From Theocolax elegans (lineage: Eukaryota > Arthropoda > Insecta > Hymenoptera > Cerocephalidae): DNA of 64,000 nt. Of the stretch, positions 47,277-60,331 are shown in pieces; positions within the stretch are counted from its first letter, which is position 1; each line of letters begins with the position of its first letter. Under the pieces are notes generated by a model, which did no database searches, was not told where the DNA came from, and saw only the letters and a program-made list of their open reading frames with translations. The position numbers were made by a program, and so were the translations under genes. The DNA lies in NCBI GenBank assembly GCA_026168455.1, contig JANSJX010000008.1, forward strand, positions 620,001 to 684,000, given 5' to 3'.

Positions 47277-47350
47277 AGATCAATGGCATAGTCGTTAGGC
47301 TGCTTGACTTTGGCACGAAAGATCCCGAGTTCGAATCTCGTTTTTCTGGT
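47277..47350 (+). pseudogene. tRNA-like relic or tRNA-derived SINE head
   Basis: TGGCATAGTCG (47284-47294) fits the RNA polymerase III A box and AGTTCGAATCT (47328-47338) the B box, at tRNA spacing. The D-arm-like GTCGTTAGGC and a T-arm with four of five pairs (CGAG with CTCG) are visible. The acceptor ends (AGATCAA and TTTTCTG) do not pair, and the anticodon stem is broken, so it is not a working tRNA. It is either a decayed tRNA copy or the head of a SINE. Confidence 0.5.
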
Positions 47351-47844
47351 CATAATTTTTATCCAACGATATTGTCGTTTTTCTTTAAGTTTCGATATAC
47401 TCGAAGCACAGTTTGATCAACTGCTGTCTCCAAATAATATTAGACACGTAGTTATAACTCTGTGCGATATAAAAAACACAATTGACTTTAGTTATTTCGT
47501 TAACGCGAATTTCACGGTGTTAACGACAGTCACAAGTCAAACATGTATATATATATTTATATTTTTTTTCTCGAAGTATTGTTCATCATTTACGTTGATA
47601 ATATTGATGAAGTATGCCGGATGTATTTCAAGTATGCTTAATAATGCATTAAAGAAAACTAGTTTCCCATCAATCGATTTATCAACTATCCTCGGACTTT
47701 TGATAAAAGTGATTTATGAAGTGTATTTTGAGGATGCACCGGGAGTATGAGCTAAATGACGTGTTACGATATTACAAAACAAAATATCGTTAAATAATCT
47801 GGCAAGCGTACGTGGTTTTTTTTTATTGTAATCGAGTTTCATTT

Positions 47845-48586
47845 AGGCGATTTCGGATCCATATTACATTTAAAATATTGAATTAAAAATCTGGAAAAAT
47901 TGATAAAGATGGGTTATAACATCTGAAAAACCGTGACAAATCGATTTTTTAAGAAAACAAAAATTTTTTAAATAAAAATTGAATAAACAATATTAATCGG
48001 TAATAGTATGTAAAAGACAAGTATATACATTTGGACCTAAAAATTATATATATATATGTTATTCGTTTAAAAATCTGAAAAAGTTTAGGTATATTGCTTG
48101 AAGTAACTATTATGAAGGCCTGAATACATTTTTTTTTTAAATCCATTTCTTTTATTTATAAAAATTATAAGAAACTATTTTCGGGTTCTGAAATCTCCTT
48201 CGTTTCTTATTGATGCTGTACTCGAAAAATGGGTCATCCTTATAATTTTTTATAAACAAAAAATTAATTTTTGGAAAAATTTTTTATGTCTGGCCTTTAA
48301 TACTTTAATCAATATACCCAAATACTTTCAGATTTTTAAATCGGTAATTAGCGTATAATGTTTGGGCTTAAAGTTTACACGTTCTTTTACTCAAAATTAC
48401 CAATCGAAAATGGTTGATACAATTATTAATAAAAAATTATTTTTTTTTAAATGTCAATAAGTCCCGCCCTTACTTATGTTTTAAACTATCCGTATGCATT
48501 TTATTAGATTATTAATACAATGTTTTAAATATAATTTTTAGATTGCAATGTGTAGATTTCTATAATTAGGTCCGACATCCCGTTAA
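47845..48586. repeat. two TTAA-family elements in inverted, tail-to-tail arrangement
   Basis: About 47845-48200 is a plus-oriented degenerate copy (AAAAATCTGGAAAAATTG, CGGTAATAGTATG, ending GGGTTCTGAAATCTCC). About 48207-48586 is a minus-oriented copy ending TCCGACATCCCGTTAA with intact TTAA. Together they can form a large stem-loop of several hundred bases. Confidence 0.55.
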
Positions 48587-51489
48587 ATTTATTTCACAAT
48601 TTGTTCTAGAACAATTTATACTATAGTATATAGATTATAATCATTAAAATACCAGTACTTTTTCTACATTGGCGATACTTGTCAATATTTACTTTTTAAT
48701 ATTAAATGTACATCAAATAGATATTCAAATTTTCAGCAATATAATTGTTACGTATTGTTTATAATACTATTTTTGACTTAACGTCTATAAAAAAATTCTG
48801 TGCGATATAAAAATATATTATTACAGATAAATCAAAATATTATTATTTTAAGATATACATGAAAACGTACTATCCCTTAGATTTGATCGTAAAATTTCAT
48901 ATACTTATTTAAAAAAATATTATGATATTATTAGCCGTAAAAACTAACATCGGTATTAACATTTTTTTTCGATACATCTATGTGTATTATAGAGATTAGA
49001 CATTATTTTTTTTGTCTTAAAAAGCTCATGGGAAATTTCGAAAGATCGTAGCCTCGATAATTTTTCTTACGTCTCATTAAGGCACTCGCGACCTTTGATG
49101 AGTATCACTTTGGAAATAAAAAGTGCATCGCGTGCAAATTTACCGATCGATGTCTATACACAAATGGACTTATTTCCTTATTGCCACTTGGATTAGTCGC
49201 GCGATATGTTTACTATTATATGTAGGTGTTACGTATATTTCCTACAAGCACGTGAATTACGAGACGCAAAAATAGTTTCATTTAAATAGACGTTTTCGGT
49301 GCGAATTTGCATTACGAAATTCATACTTCAATCGCATACATGTAAATTAATTAAATTGTGACTCAGTTAATTGAATACACCGTGACGTTTGCGAAAATAT
49401 TTTACCAATAATTGCATTTCTGTAAAATAAAAATGTATATAATCGTAATAAAATCTACCTTTCAGAGAAAAAGTCACTTTTTTTTATTTCTACTAACTTT
49501 ACTACCTTTCTGCGTTATGCATTTTTTTTATTTCTAAAAAGATACAACTAGGCCAAACTAAAATTCGCCCGATACACACTCCGTTCGTCAATCGGATGGG
49601 TAAATAAAAATTTAATCCACGTATATACATCTGTTTTTTTGTTATTATTATTTTACGTATTATACGTACGTTCAATAATAATGTTATTAAACGCGGGGAT
49701 TAAATACCTCGACTTCCCTGGGATCGCACATATAAATTACCATAATATTATTTACGTTTACTCGGTGTATTTTACCAATATTTAATAAAACGCAGCTTCG
49801 AGGCGAAACATCGAAGAGAAATTATTGCGTTACTTGGCCAACCTCGGTAACCTCAGTGGTGAAATTAAAATATTTAATTTTGCCAAGGTTACCTTTACTT
49901 ATTTTTAATACTAATAATTTTCACGTTAGTGGTTTCTTATACGTGTTTCGTACGCGAAATTTAATAATAACTAATTAAAGTTACATGGACTATTACAATC
50001 AAAAGTTTTTGAATATTTTAAAATTTCGCGTACGGAATATTTATATGTAAATTTATGAATTTTTTAATATTACTGTATGTATACATATATACATCGAGCA
50101 AGCAACGTTTGCTACATTTACCTCAACACGTGTTCCATATTTAAATTGCAATGTGCATTGTATAAGATGATTTAATTTAAATAGCAAATTCGTTGTTAAA
50201 GTTTAATTATACTTAATTATAACTTTGGACCGTTCTGTACACGCAGTTGTGTAACTATTATATATTATAATTGCGGTTTATTCAACTAATATTACATTAC
50301 AAATATTATTATTTTTTTTTCTAATATAATCATAAACTTCGAAGTGACGAAATTTAAATTCTTCGAAATTTCCGTTTAACAATTGTTCATTAAAGTATAA
50401 AAGAGAGGGAGAGAGAAAAGCAATATCGTTGAAAGGTATGTTCCAAGTAAGTTGTCACCCTTTAACGAATCCCCGACTACGACTCCATTTTCCTTTTACC
50501 CCCTTTTCTCAGTAAAAGCCTGGGTAATTTTTAATGAACGTCTTATCCCTCGTAGGAGTTCGCTCTCGGGTTATTTCGTTTCGCTTTGAAGCACTGACTC
50601 GTAACAAAAAAAAATAACGGAAGCACTCGTAGTAGTTGAATCGGAATCGCGGAAACTCAAACGGGAAATGGCCAAGTGTATATGTATGTGTCACCTCGTA
50701 AAGATGTCGCGTCTGAGATGATAAACCTTTTAACAGCCTGGTCACGCGAATTTACGCGTTTACGCCGTAATTTTTTTCACGATACTCTCGTCGAATTCAG
50801 CCTTGCGAAAGATATGAGTTATCCGGGTTCGAGAGTGGCAGTATTTACTCATTTTATATTTTAGTCGAAAATATGCGATTACACTTTGTAAACGAGTTTA
50901 GTTACGTGACCGTTGACAAAAAAAACATGTGTTACGTGTACACGTTGGCACTATATACGTATATATTTTGAATTTACGTTGGCTTTTACGACGCGCGCAA
51001 TATTTCTCAGCGAATGGCCGAAAATTTTTGGAATATCTTAAAGACCCTTTGGAGAATCCGTCCGCTCCATTATTAAAAATTCCCTCGAGTAACTTTTTCG
51101 TGCGATCCACTCGAGATCCTCCTATAAAATGCTGCTCCATCGCAAAAGTTACCTAGTGCACATTTTAAAGCCGCTCTATTTAACATAATATCCACGTATA
51201 ATACACTGTGAAAAAGAAATACTTGTATTTAAGTCATCATTGAATTGAAGGATAAAATTTTCGTGATATTTGTACCAAATTAGTATGACTTCGTAGATAA
51301 TTAATATGAACTTGGCGACGTAAAAATATACATAATATATAAGTTTAGAATAATTTGTACATAATTCATTTTTCAAAATAAATTTATGCAGTTTAATTAT
51401 TATACAATTGGTTTATATACTCGAACATAATACGAAAAAAAAAATGAAACAGCTAGACACTAAATTAATTCTTCAGTTCATTCAGAAAA

Positions 51490-51855
51490 TGGTCATTTTT
51501 TTAATATTTTTTGTATAAACAAAATAATGAATTATTGAAAATATCTTGTCTATCAGACCCTCAGGCATGTTTAAATAATTTCAACAATATATACCTAAAT
51601 TTTTTCAAGTATTTTAAATTGATAATTTAATTAGGATTTTTGGGTTGAAACTATAATTTTATTCACTATTAATTACCTACCCAAAATTGTTTATTCTATT
51701 ATTATTAACAAAAATAATTTTTTCTCAATAAATCGAACCCTCAGACCCTCTCTTGTGCTATAGGCTACCCATATAAATAATTTCGGATTTTCCATCCGAT
51801 ATCTATAGTAGATATAATTTTTGGGTTGAAACGTCTAGATCCCTGTAATGTGTGT
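51490..51855 (-). repeat. degenerate copy of the first TTAA family
   Basis: Reverse-oriented blocks match other copies: ATTTTTGGGTTGAAAC twice, TAATTACCTACCCAAAATTG, and TCTAGATCCCTGTAATG near the element start. The ends are eroded. Confidence 0.45.
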
Positions 51856-54800
51856 CAATTCAATTCGCTAAAAATCTAATTCACATCTATCAACAGTTAT
51901 TGACATTTATTTGTCACAAGTCATATTTCTTCTCAGTGGTGTGTAATTTTCTACGTATAGCTCGTTCGAATCTAAGGTTCACCAAGAAAATCTCTACGAG
52001 TTCTGAGTGGTGTACAACTGAAATTATTGAAACTCCCATTTAACCACTAGTTAAAGTAAAGCCGCGTTAATAACCAACGAAATACCTTAAGGGTAGTCAG
52101 ACGACAAGCGATAAGCATTTACTACCGCTACAAGAACTAAAACCGCATAAACTTTTACGAGTAATTGTAAGTGTTACCGTGGAAACTTGGGAAGTACGGT
52201 TCTAAGAATTGAAGTACAGAGTGCTAGTAGTGAACATCCGTATATCGTCAGACGTATATACTTGGACGTTCGATACGGTATAACGAAAGCGACCAAGGAT
52301 AGTAATTAAACTATTTTAAAATTAATCATGAGTAATATTTGTTTAACTTTAATGTATTATACGTTATTATCAAGATTTTCGTAATAGAACACACGTGATA
52401 TATTTTCAACATCCCATTAAACATTCATTTTCACAAAGCTTTCACGCGTAAACAAAAGCTCGGTTATTCCTCCATTACCGTAAACTCGAAAGCTCATCAG
52501 GAGCCATATTTCGACTCTGTGAATTTTTGGAGTTGCGCGAATGACGACCGGATAACTGTATTTATAGTTGCACCAAGTGCAAATTGCACATTTATTATAG
52601 TTTCATTTTAATTTTAATGTAAAATGTGTTTTATAACATTTGTTAATTAATATCTCCATTCGACGTTCCGACACCGGGAGAGAAGCATAGCGTTTAAGTA
52701 AAATTTCAATTGGAAAATTTAATAGGTGTACTAGTAATTTGCAAAATGAATTTTATAATTTATTTGACCATTTTTGACAAAACTAGAAATTTACAGCGAT
52801 AATTTTGAATTTCACATTTTACATATTAAATTTCTAACATTACGTTTGTTATAAGGCACCTTGTTCATTCGTTTTAAGCATTTTATTTTGTAAAATCAAG
52901 AGTACATGGTCGCCATTTTGAATTCGCCATATCGAATTTAAAAATTTTGAACATTACATACGCATCTCTTAATGAATGATTGGTCTACAAAAATGTATGA
53001 ATCTTGGAGGTGCAACAATCTTGAAAATCCATACCCAAGGGGGTCAACAAAATTTAGTTGTATAGCTTTTAAATTTGAAGTGTCTTTCAGTTTATTTGAT
53101 ATTTTAAAAACATTAATTCTTTCATAAATATATAATCTATGAAATTAAAATGTATACAGAAATACGATATAAAATTTTTTTTTTATTCAAGATAATTAAT
53201 TATTTCTGATGCATATTATTATTGTAGAGTGAGTGACCTAAAAGAAGCTTTTCTTTACATTAAAACGCTAATTCTACATTTAATACAGTAACGCAGAAAT
53301 TGTATTATTGTTGCTGCGTTAAAGTACATTTTATATATATATACCCATACGCTCGCTTACTTTTGCTCGTTTTTAGAGGGCTTATATACGAATTTTAATA
53401 TATATCATTTTAATAATATATTCATTTAACTCAAGGTAAAAAGTATTTAAAATTTAAATAAAGAGACGCATAGTTTTCAATTAAAATTTGCAATGAGAAT
53501 TCATTTAAACATTCCTCTCGTAAGATACCACGAAACACTATGAACAATGATTTCGAACAAATTACGATAAGAAAAACTAATTGTGATATATTTATCGTAA
53601 GAACGAAATATTACACATACATATAGTTCGACTTTATTTTTTTATACACGATCGCTAGACGAGATCTCCTTAGATGTAATATGCATATTATTTGTCAGGA
53701 AATAACTTACTATTAATGAGACTTTGAAGAGCGGTGAACTGTAAAAGATAACACGACGTATATATCTGCATTAATTTGCAATAACTCGTGGATGCATGAA
53801 TATATCTAAATATTAGTACATACCAAAATCACGAAAGACGCGCGTATACACATAGATACATACGTATATATACGAACAGTGGGGTTCGCGTAGGAAATTG
53901 AAACCCTACATTCGTATATACCGTTCGTGGACCGATCGCTATAAATTTTCGTCCTCGTTATACATATGAACAGGACGAGGAAACGAGCTCGAGAAATACA
54001 ACATCCCGTAGGAGTCGTACCAACTTTCCGATTCCGTATCGTTTATTTTTTTCTCCTTTTCACCTTTTTTATTGCTCTCTCTGGGATACTGCATCTTCTT
54101 ACTCTCCTTCTTTCTCTCTTTTCACTCCCATCCGTAGGATGTCATCAAATTAAACCTTTTTCTTTTCTTCTTCTTATCACCATTTTTACCTTTCGCTTTG
54201 TTAGTTATTCGGTATTCGTTTCATCGTACTTGGATCGTTGTGTAAGAATGATCTTCCCATTCGCGTATTTGTACACTTTGATTAATTGCAATTACGATAC
54301 GAGCGTGATAGACGCGTGGTAATAAAGGGAAAATTGAAACAACGGTTTGTCGTTGAAAGCTCAAAATTGTCTAACGTCGAAGTGTTCGAACACATGTTAC
54401 AATTATTATCGCCGAAGGTTGTTTATATGGACGTATGAATGGTCTCCACCACAATGTGTGTGTGCGTATATAAATATCTCGATTAACAACCGTACATGAT
54501 TTACGCCCACTGACATAAATGGTGAAAATTTTCCCTCGTATTTTAACGGTTACTCCATTCGGCTCGACATACTTTTTTTTTCCTTTTTACTGTCAAGATA
54601 TAATTGCGCTTGTATGCAATATAATTGCGTCAAGAGATATTTGTCTTCTTTTTAGGTTTCGCTGGTCTTTCATTATACGTTATTGCGATTCGTTAATTTT
54701 TCGATACGCATTAGACAATCGTCGAGAGGTTCGTCCCGCAGAAATTGTTGCACTTATCTATTATTTTTAATATTCGGATTTTTAAACAATTATTTAATAT

Positions 54801-54992
54801 TTCGTCCTAAAAGTTTTTTTATTTTAAAATTTTTTGTCTAAGCGCGATTTTTTTTTATTTCGCTTCACTTTGTATAACGTTTAATATTTCTTTCTATTAA
54901 CCATCGATATAGAAAAATATTCTATTTGAGAATTCAAAATTGTTAAATTTTAATTGGACGTATGGTCGGAGATGTTAGTTTTATATGTTTAT

Positions 54993-55212
54993 TTAAGGGG
55001 GTGCTTACCCGGTGGACTACCGATCGAGCCAAAAAAGGTAATTATTACATTTATTTGAAAAAATACGCAATTTTATACAAAACCCGAATACAGAACTGCA
55101 CTAAATCATTCAATAATAAGTCATTCTATAAAGTTTCAAGTCAATACAACAAAGACGTCCTAAAGAATAACTACCTTTTTTGCTCAGTCGGTAACCTATC
55201 TGATAAGCTTTG
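54993..55212. repeat. shortened copy of the second TTAA family
   Basis: Starts TTAAGGGGGTGCTTACCCGG and runs to TTTGCTCAGTCGGTAACC. The inverted ends share CGGTAACC/GGACTACCG-type blocks and AAGGTAATTATT. It is shorter than the 613-970 copy, with a reduced centre. Confidence 0.6.
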
Positions 55213-55842
55213 GTATTTACAAATAAAATCATAAACATTTACTATACATGTTGTAGTTTTCACTACTCTGGTAGGAATTTGACCATTTTTTAATGGGTTG
55301 AGGCTAAATGTAAGTATTTTTATAACTAATGACAAGCATTTTATTACTACATTACCGATTTTTAAAAAAATTCTTTTATTTATACACGAAGAGGAAAAGT
55401 CAGCTCTAAAATCGTCGCTACCCATAGCATAAATAATTTTTTATATATACTCGACAATAAAATAATAAGTGAATAATTCTTATGCTCGTAAATAAAGTAA
55501 CAGCTGGATAAGAAGTTAACATCGAAATTTTAGGTACCGATAATACTAACATCAATATTTTTACTATACTCGATATTTATTTTTTCTATGCGCATAACAG
55601 TAAAACAACTGCTACTGTAAAAATACGTTCTGGATGTAAAAAGGAAAGTACTAGTATTTATATTCAGCGTTCTATTAAAAATTAGAATCAATTTTACAGC
55701 TAATCTCTTTTCTCTAATGTGCACCTAAAAGTGGTTTCAGTTACTGTTTCGAATAAAAAAAAACCATTGTTAACTAATATTAAACCTGATGGTGTTACTT
55801 CGGTTCGTAAAATGTGAACATTTCGAACGAAAACATGTTCCT

Positions 55843-56235
55843 TTAACGGGATGTCGAACCCAAGTTACAGGGATCTATATATCTTTCAACATAAGAATTA
55901 TCTTGGAAATATTGAACTAAAAATCTGAAAAAAATTCATATCGTTAGTTTGAAACAAAAGCGAGGGCATGACGTTTTGATTTTTAGAGAACAAATCATTT
56001 TTTTAATAATAATTGAATATACAATTTTCGGTTGGTAATTATTTCTCTAAAAAGGCATGAATTTTCAATGCAAAAATCAGAATTAAATTATAAATTTAAA
56101 AATCTGAAAAAATTTGAGTATATTTATTAAAACATGCCTAAGGGCATGATGTTCACCATTTTTTCAAAAATTTATTCTTTTATTTATAAAAAAATATTAA
56201 AAATTTACTATTTTCTGAGTCCGACATCCCCTTAA
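55843..56235 (+). repeat. best-preserved copy of the first TTAA family, both TTAA ends intact
   Basis: Bounded by TTAA at 55843-55846 and 56232-56235. The inner ends CGGGATGTCGAACC and GAGTCCGACATCCCC are inverted repeats. The 393-bp length, TTAA boundaries and lack of coding fit a non-autonomous DNA transposon that duplicates TTAA, as piggyBac- or Sola3-type elements do; the terminal bases do not decide which. Confidence 0.7.
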
Positions 56236-58011
56236 GACATATAGTTTCGTATACCTCAGTTATCTATAGTAATCAAGTATTTTTCTCTACAGCTATATCA
56301 CACGAAGGAAAAAACGAGGTTTGACGAAATTGCGCTCATCCAACCAATCAGTTTCCCATTGTCTTTATCGCTAAACTCGGAGAGACCTTTTGCTCGGTGT
56401 CATCGGTTCGTACGGCATTCACTCGAATTTCTCTATTTTACTTCGAAATCGGTAAATAACGAAGACTCAATCTCGTCGTTCTATCAAGATAATTGGATTT
56501 ACGCACTTTTCTCACATTACGTTTCGTCTATTATCTCGCGTGGAATATATTCCCTTTCTACGATGCAACGAAACGCAACCATTTTCTTCTAATGAAATAA
56601 AATAAAAATTAAACTCCGGCAATAAACGTGATCGAGTGAGATTAAACTAGTTTTGTTATATCGTGTTTTATCGATGATGCGCGCCTTAATCTAACGACAT
56701 TCGAACAATTTGATCATTTAAACTTTTACGAATTACAAGTTTCGTAATAAAAATCGAACGCGCGAAACTTTAATTCATTTCGGTTTTACGCATACGATAT
56801 TTTTCTTATTTATTTATTTCTTTTTTTAAAAATATACATCCTAGTTTTATACATAGAGTAGGAAGACTATAAAAAATATATTCTTAATAATTCAGATGCA
56901 TTTTCTTCGATTTTGTAGTGTAATACTCGGATAGTTTTGAAAAATTGTAAATACGAGATGCCTGACTATATTCAAAACGTAACTACTTATACTCGATTTC
57001 GTTCGATCTTCTATATATACACATATCTGCGTATTTGTATTTAGGTAGTAGTATAAAGTGACGAACTAATCCACAAAAGTTAATGACATATTTTAAATTA
57101 TCGTGTAGTTGGATAATTTGCGAAGAAGCGTGTAAATTACATTATTACCAAACGTTATCACTTTAAAACAAAATTTTAAAAAATGTCTAATTATATTATA
57201 GTATAATACGAAGTATTGATCAGAACTGTACCACTATAAGGATAATTTCTACGGCTGCAATTCTGAAAGGACGTCGCAACTTAATATTTTAATAGTTTTA
57301 TATATACCTAATTTGGTTATTTACAATAACATATTAATTTTACGTTAAAATTCATTAATTTTATTTAGTTTTTGAAAGAAAACGTACAATTTTCTTTTAC
57401 GCGTTAAATATCAAAAACGTTACGACTGAATATTTCCGAAATTAGACGTTCTAGAATTTAAACCACTAACGCGTATAACATCATAATAAAATTGTGATCG
57501 AAATTCAAACAAAATGGTAAATAATTCGTTTCACTTTACTATATTAACGAATTTTTAGTACAAATGTATCAATGACATTTTGAATAAAATGTAACAATTT
57601 TAAAATTATTATTTAACTTTGTACAATACACGTGAATGTTCTACTTAAAGCGTATAAATAATTATCCACTTGTGTAATTAAAATTCTGAATATTTACGGG
57701 GATGTAATTTCGTTTTTTTAACCCCGAATTCCCGTAAATTAAAGATTAAAACACTTTTCGTTCGAAAGGTCATAGCATTATTCAATATAAAACTCGTAAC
57801 CTTTTATCTTTCGACATGTTAATCTACAGTCGTACGAGTATCGTAACCGAAACCCACTAGAACTCGCATTGAAAAGAGTTCAAGTACTATACTCCAGAGC
57901 CACTGAAGCTTTCCCTACACATTTCCCAAAGGACTAGGTTAAAGGGGGCATCTATTACAAATAAATATTTCACCGTGTATCCTCTATAATTCTTATAAGT
58001 GTCAAAAAAGA

Positions 58012-58036
58012 CAGAGAGAGAGAGAGAGAGAGAGAG
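58012..58036. repeat. (GA)n microsatellite
   Basis: Uninterrupted GA run in Ogt intron 5. Confidence 0.95.
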
Positions 58037-60308
58037 CGCGAGACCCAGTTGGCACGTCGTTCAAAATTAAAAAGACAAAAAAAAAGGGAGTGTGGAAAAA
58101 AAGAAATGTCGCGGAGTCGGTTACCAGGACGACTAAGGATCAAGTCTTTATTAAATTTTGTCCTCCAGCCAAGTTCGGTATCTGTATGCGTGTTATCGAT
58201 TTTGCGTAGATGAATTTTACGCGGTATTTATTTACGCTTCGGTTGATTTTTACCAATAGGATATATATCCTTTTTATCTTTTTTATTTATCGTATTTCCG
58301 CGAGAATGCTGCAGCCTCCGGTTCGTCTCTCTCTCTCTCCCTCTTCCTCTTTTTTTTTTCTTTCGACGACACTGCGGTCAAAATAATTGATATTTTATTG
58401 AATCCGTGTTATTTATTCGATTTCGCAACATCGCGTTATTCCCACTGCCTTTTTTTAATTTAATTAGTCGTGCGAACGACACAACAATTCGATGAAAAAT
58501 TCTGATAAAACGCTCGTACGTGCAATAAACTTCGTATTTACATTTTCGTTTGCGCGTTCACATACACGTACAAATCTGATAGAATGCATTTGGTTATTTG
58601 CATTTTGAATTTTGAAATGTAAATGCACTGTTTAAGATCGACAACCTCTCCGAAAACATATATTTACAAATAAATAGAACGTATAACGTAAAATTTACAC
58701 ATTTGCGACACATTTCAAATATTTTTCTTAATACACCCATCTGAATATTATAATTTGCATTTACTATTTTCCATACTACCTGTTGGGTTAGTTTTACGTT
58801 TAAAAGAATAATCTTCTCCTTTCGTTCATTAAACGCGACACTGATTTTCGCTATACCTCGACTATCCGATAAATCTATCTCTCATCTCTTTTCTTTTTTT
58901 ATTTTTTTTTTAAACAAAGTAATCTTCGTATAATAATTTGGAAGGAAAACCGTTAGAAAATCTGGTGAAATCTTTGTTATCTGTCGAAACATCAACTATA
59001 TATCGAAAATAAACATCGACATATATTTTTACGCGATCCTATCGAAAGAAAATATTATTCCTCTCTCACGCGACAAAACTCTCGTATAAAGCATAAACAA
59101 AGTTTTTCGTCCTTTCCCTTGAGATTATACGTATTACTTCTTGCCATGATAAGCTTTTTAATAACATCCTCTTGAATTAACCGGAAACGTGCGCCGACGA
59201 GCGGAAAATCAACTTTTTCCTTTCAGACTCTAGCTCTTTCTTGAATGTTTTAAGAGATTCCGAAGTTAACGGTTGGTAGAGAAAAGCTAAGAATTATTTA
59301 ATACGATATGACAGGAGTAGATTGGTACATTGATAAACTTTTGATTGAAATATAGATGATTATTATCCGAACGCGTACAATTTGTCGAACTTGATGCCGA
59401 GAACATTATTTTCGTAATTTGCAAACGATCTTTCATTTAAAATTATTATTTTTATTACTTTTTACTATAATTATATTACATTATTAATTAAAGTTAATAC
59501 ACGTTATGATAATATTACGTGTCTAAAGCAAAATGTGGTTAAAGTTTCACTGAAGCTTGGTTTTGTTTGCGAAGATAATTACAAAAAAAATAAACGTTTC
59601 GCTTTTACACAGCGAAGAAAATGTTTTTATATTTAATTCAACTCGCGTTCTCGTTGATTTATTTAGAAATTTTTATTAAAATGTCTAATGTGTACATAAT
59701 TGAAATGTAGATTGCGTGGAATCCGTTGCGGTTTACTCAAAATTGATGTTGCGGCAACTCAAATTTCCTCGTGCAACCGTTACCGCGATTTTGAAATTCA
59801 CGCGTAACGAATGCATCACCTACTCTTAATAATTTCGACCGGACGAGCGCACACGATGTATAAAATACTTCGTCGTACGAAAATCCAAGGTGACTCGATG
59901 AGAATGTATACGCGTCAACCGTAGTGAACAAATGTCAGTAATTGCCACAAGAAAAGAAAAATTAAAGGTCGTTTATCACTTGCAAAACGTTTTCATTAAA
60001 AAAGTATCACTTTTTCTCGTGTCGGTAATTAATAACCTCTTAAACAAGCAAAAAAAAAAACCAGATGGAAAAAAAAGGAACGTACCGCGCGAACGCGTTA
60101 TCGTTAACAATCTACCCTAATTATTAATGTCTACGATAAATTAAAGTATAACTCATCGCAAATACGTGTACGTGAACTGAAAAGGAAAAACGGATGTCCG
60201 AGTATAACAGTGCACTAAAAGTTAAATAATACTGCGGAATGTATATTATTATCGTCAACAAAGATTTTTATCCGAAGTCGATAAAATTATAGACTCTCGC
60301 GTTCTCTC

Positions 60309-60331
60309 TGTGTGTGTGTGTGTGTGTGTGT
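60309..60331. repeat. (TG)n microsatellite
   Basis: Uninterrupted TG run in Ogt intron 5. Confidence 0.95.

Noticed and set aside
47304..47750. 148-codon plus-strand frame
   Set aside because: It starts at a TTG inside the tRNA-like relic, has no splice context and contains A+T-driven residue runs.
52494..52500. CTGATGA on the minus strand
   Set aside because: No matching GAAA core and stem III could be placed around it.
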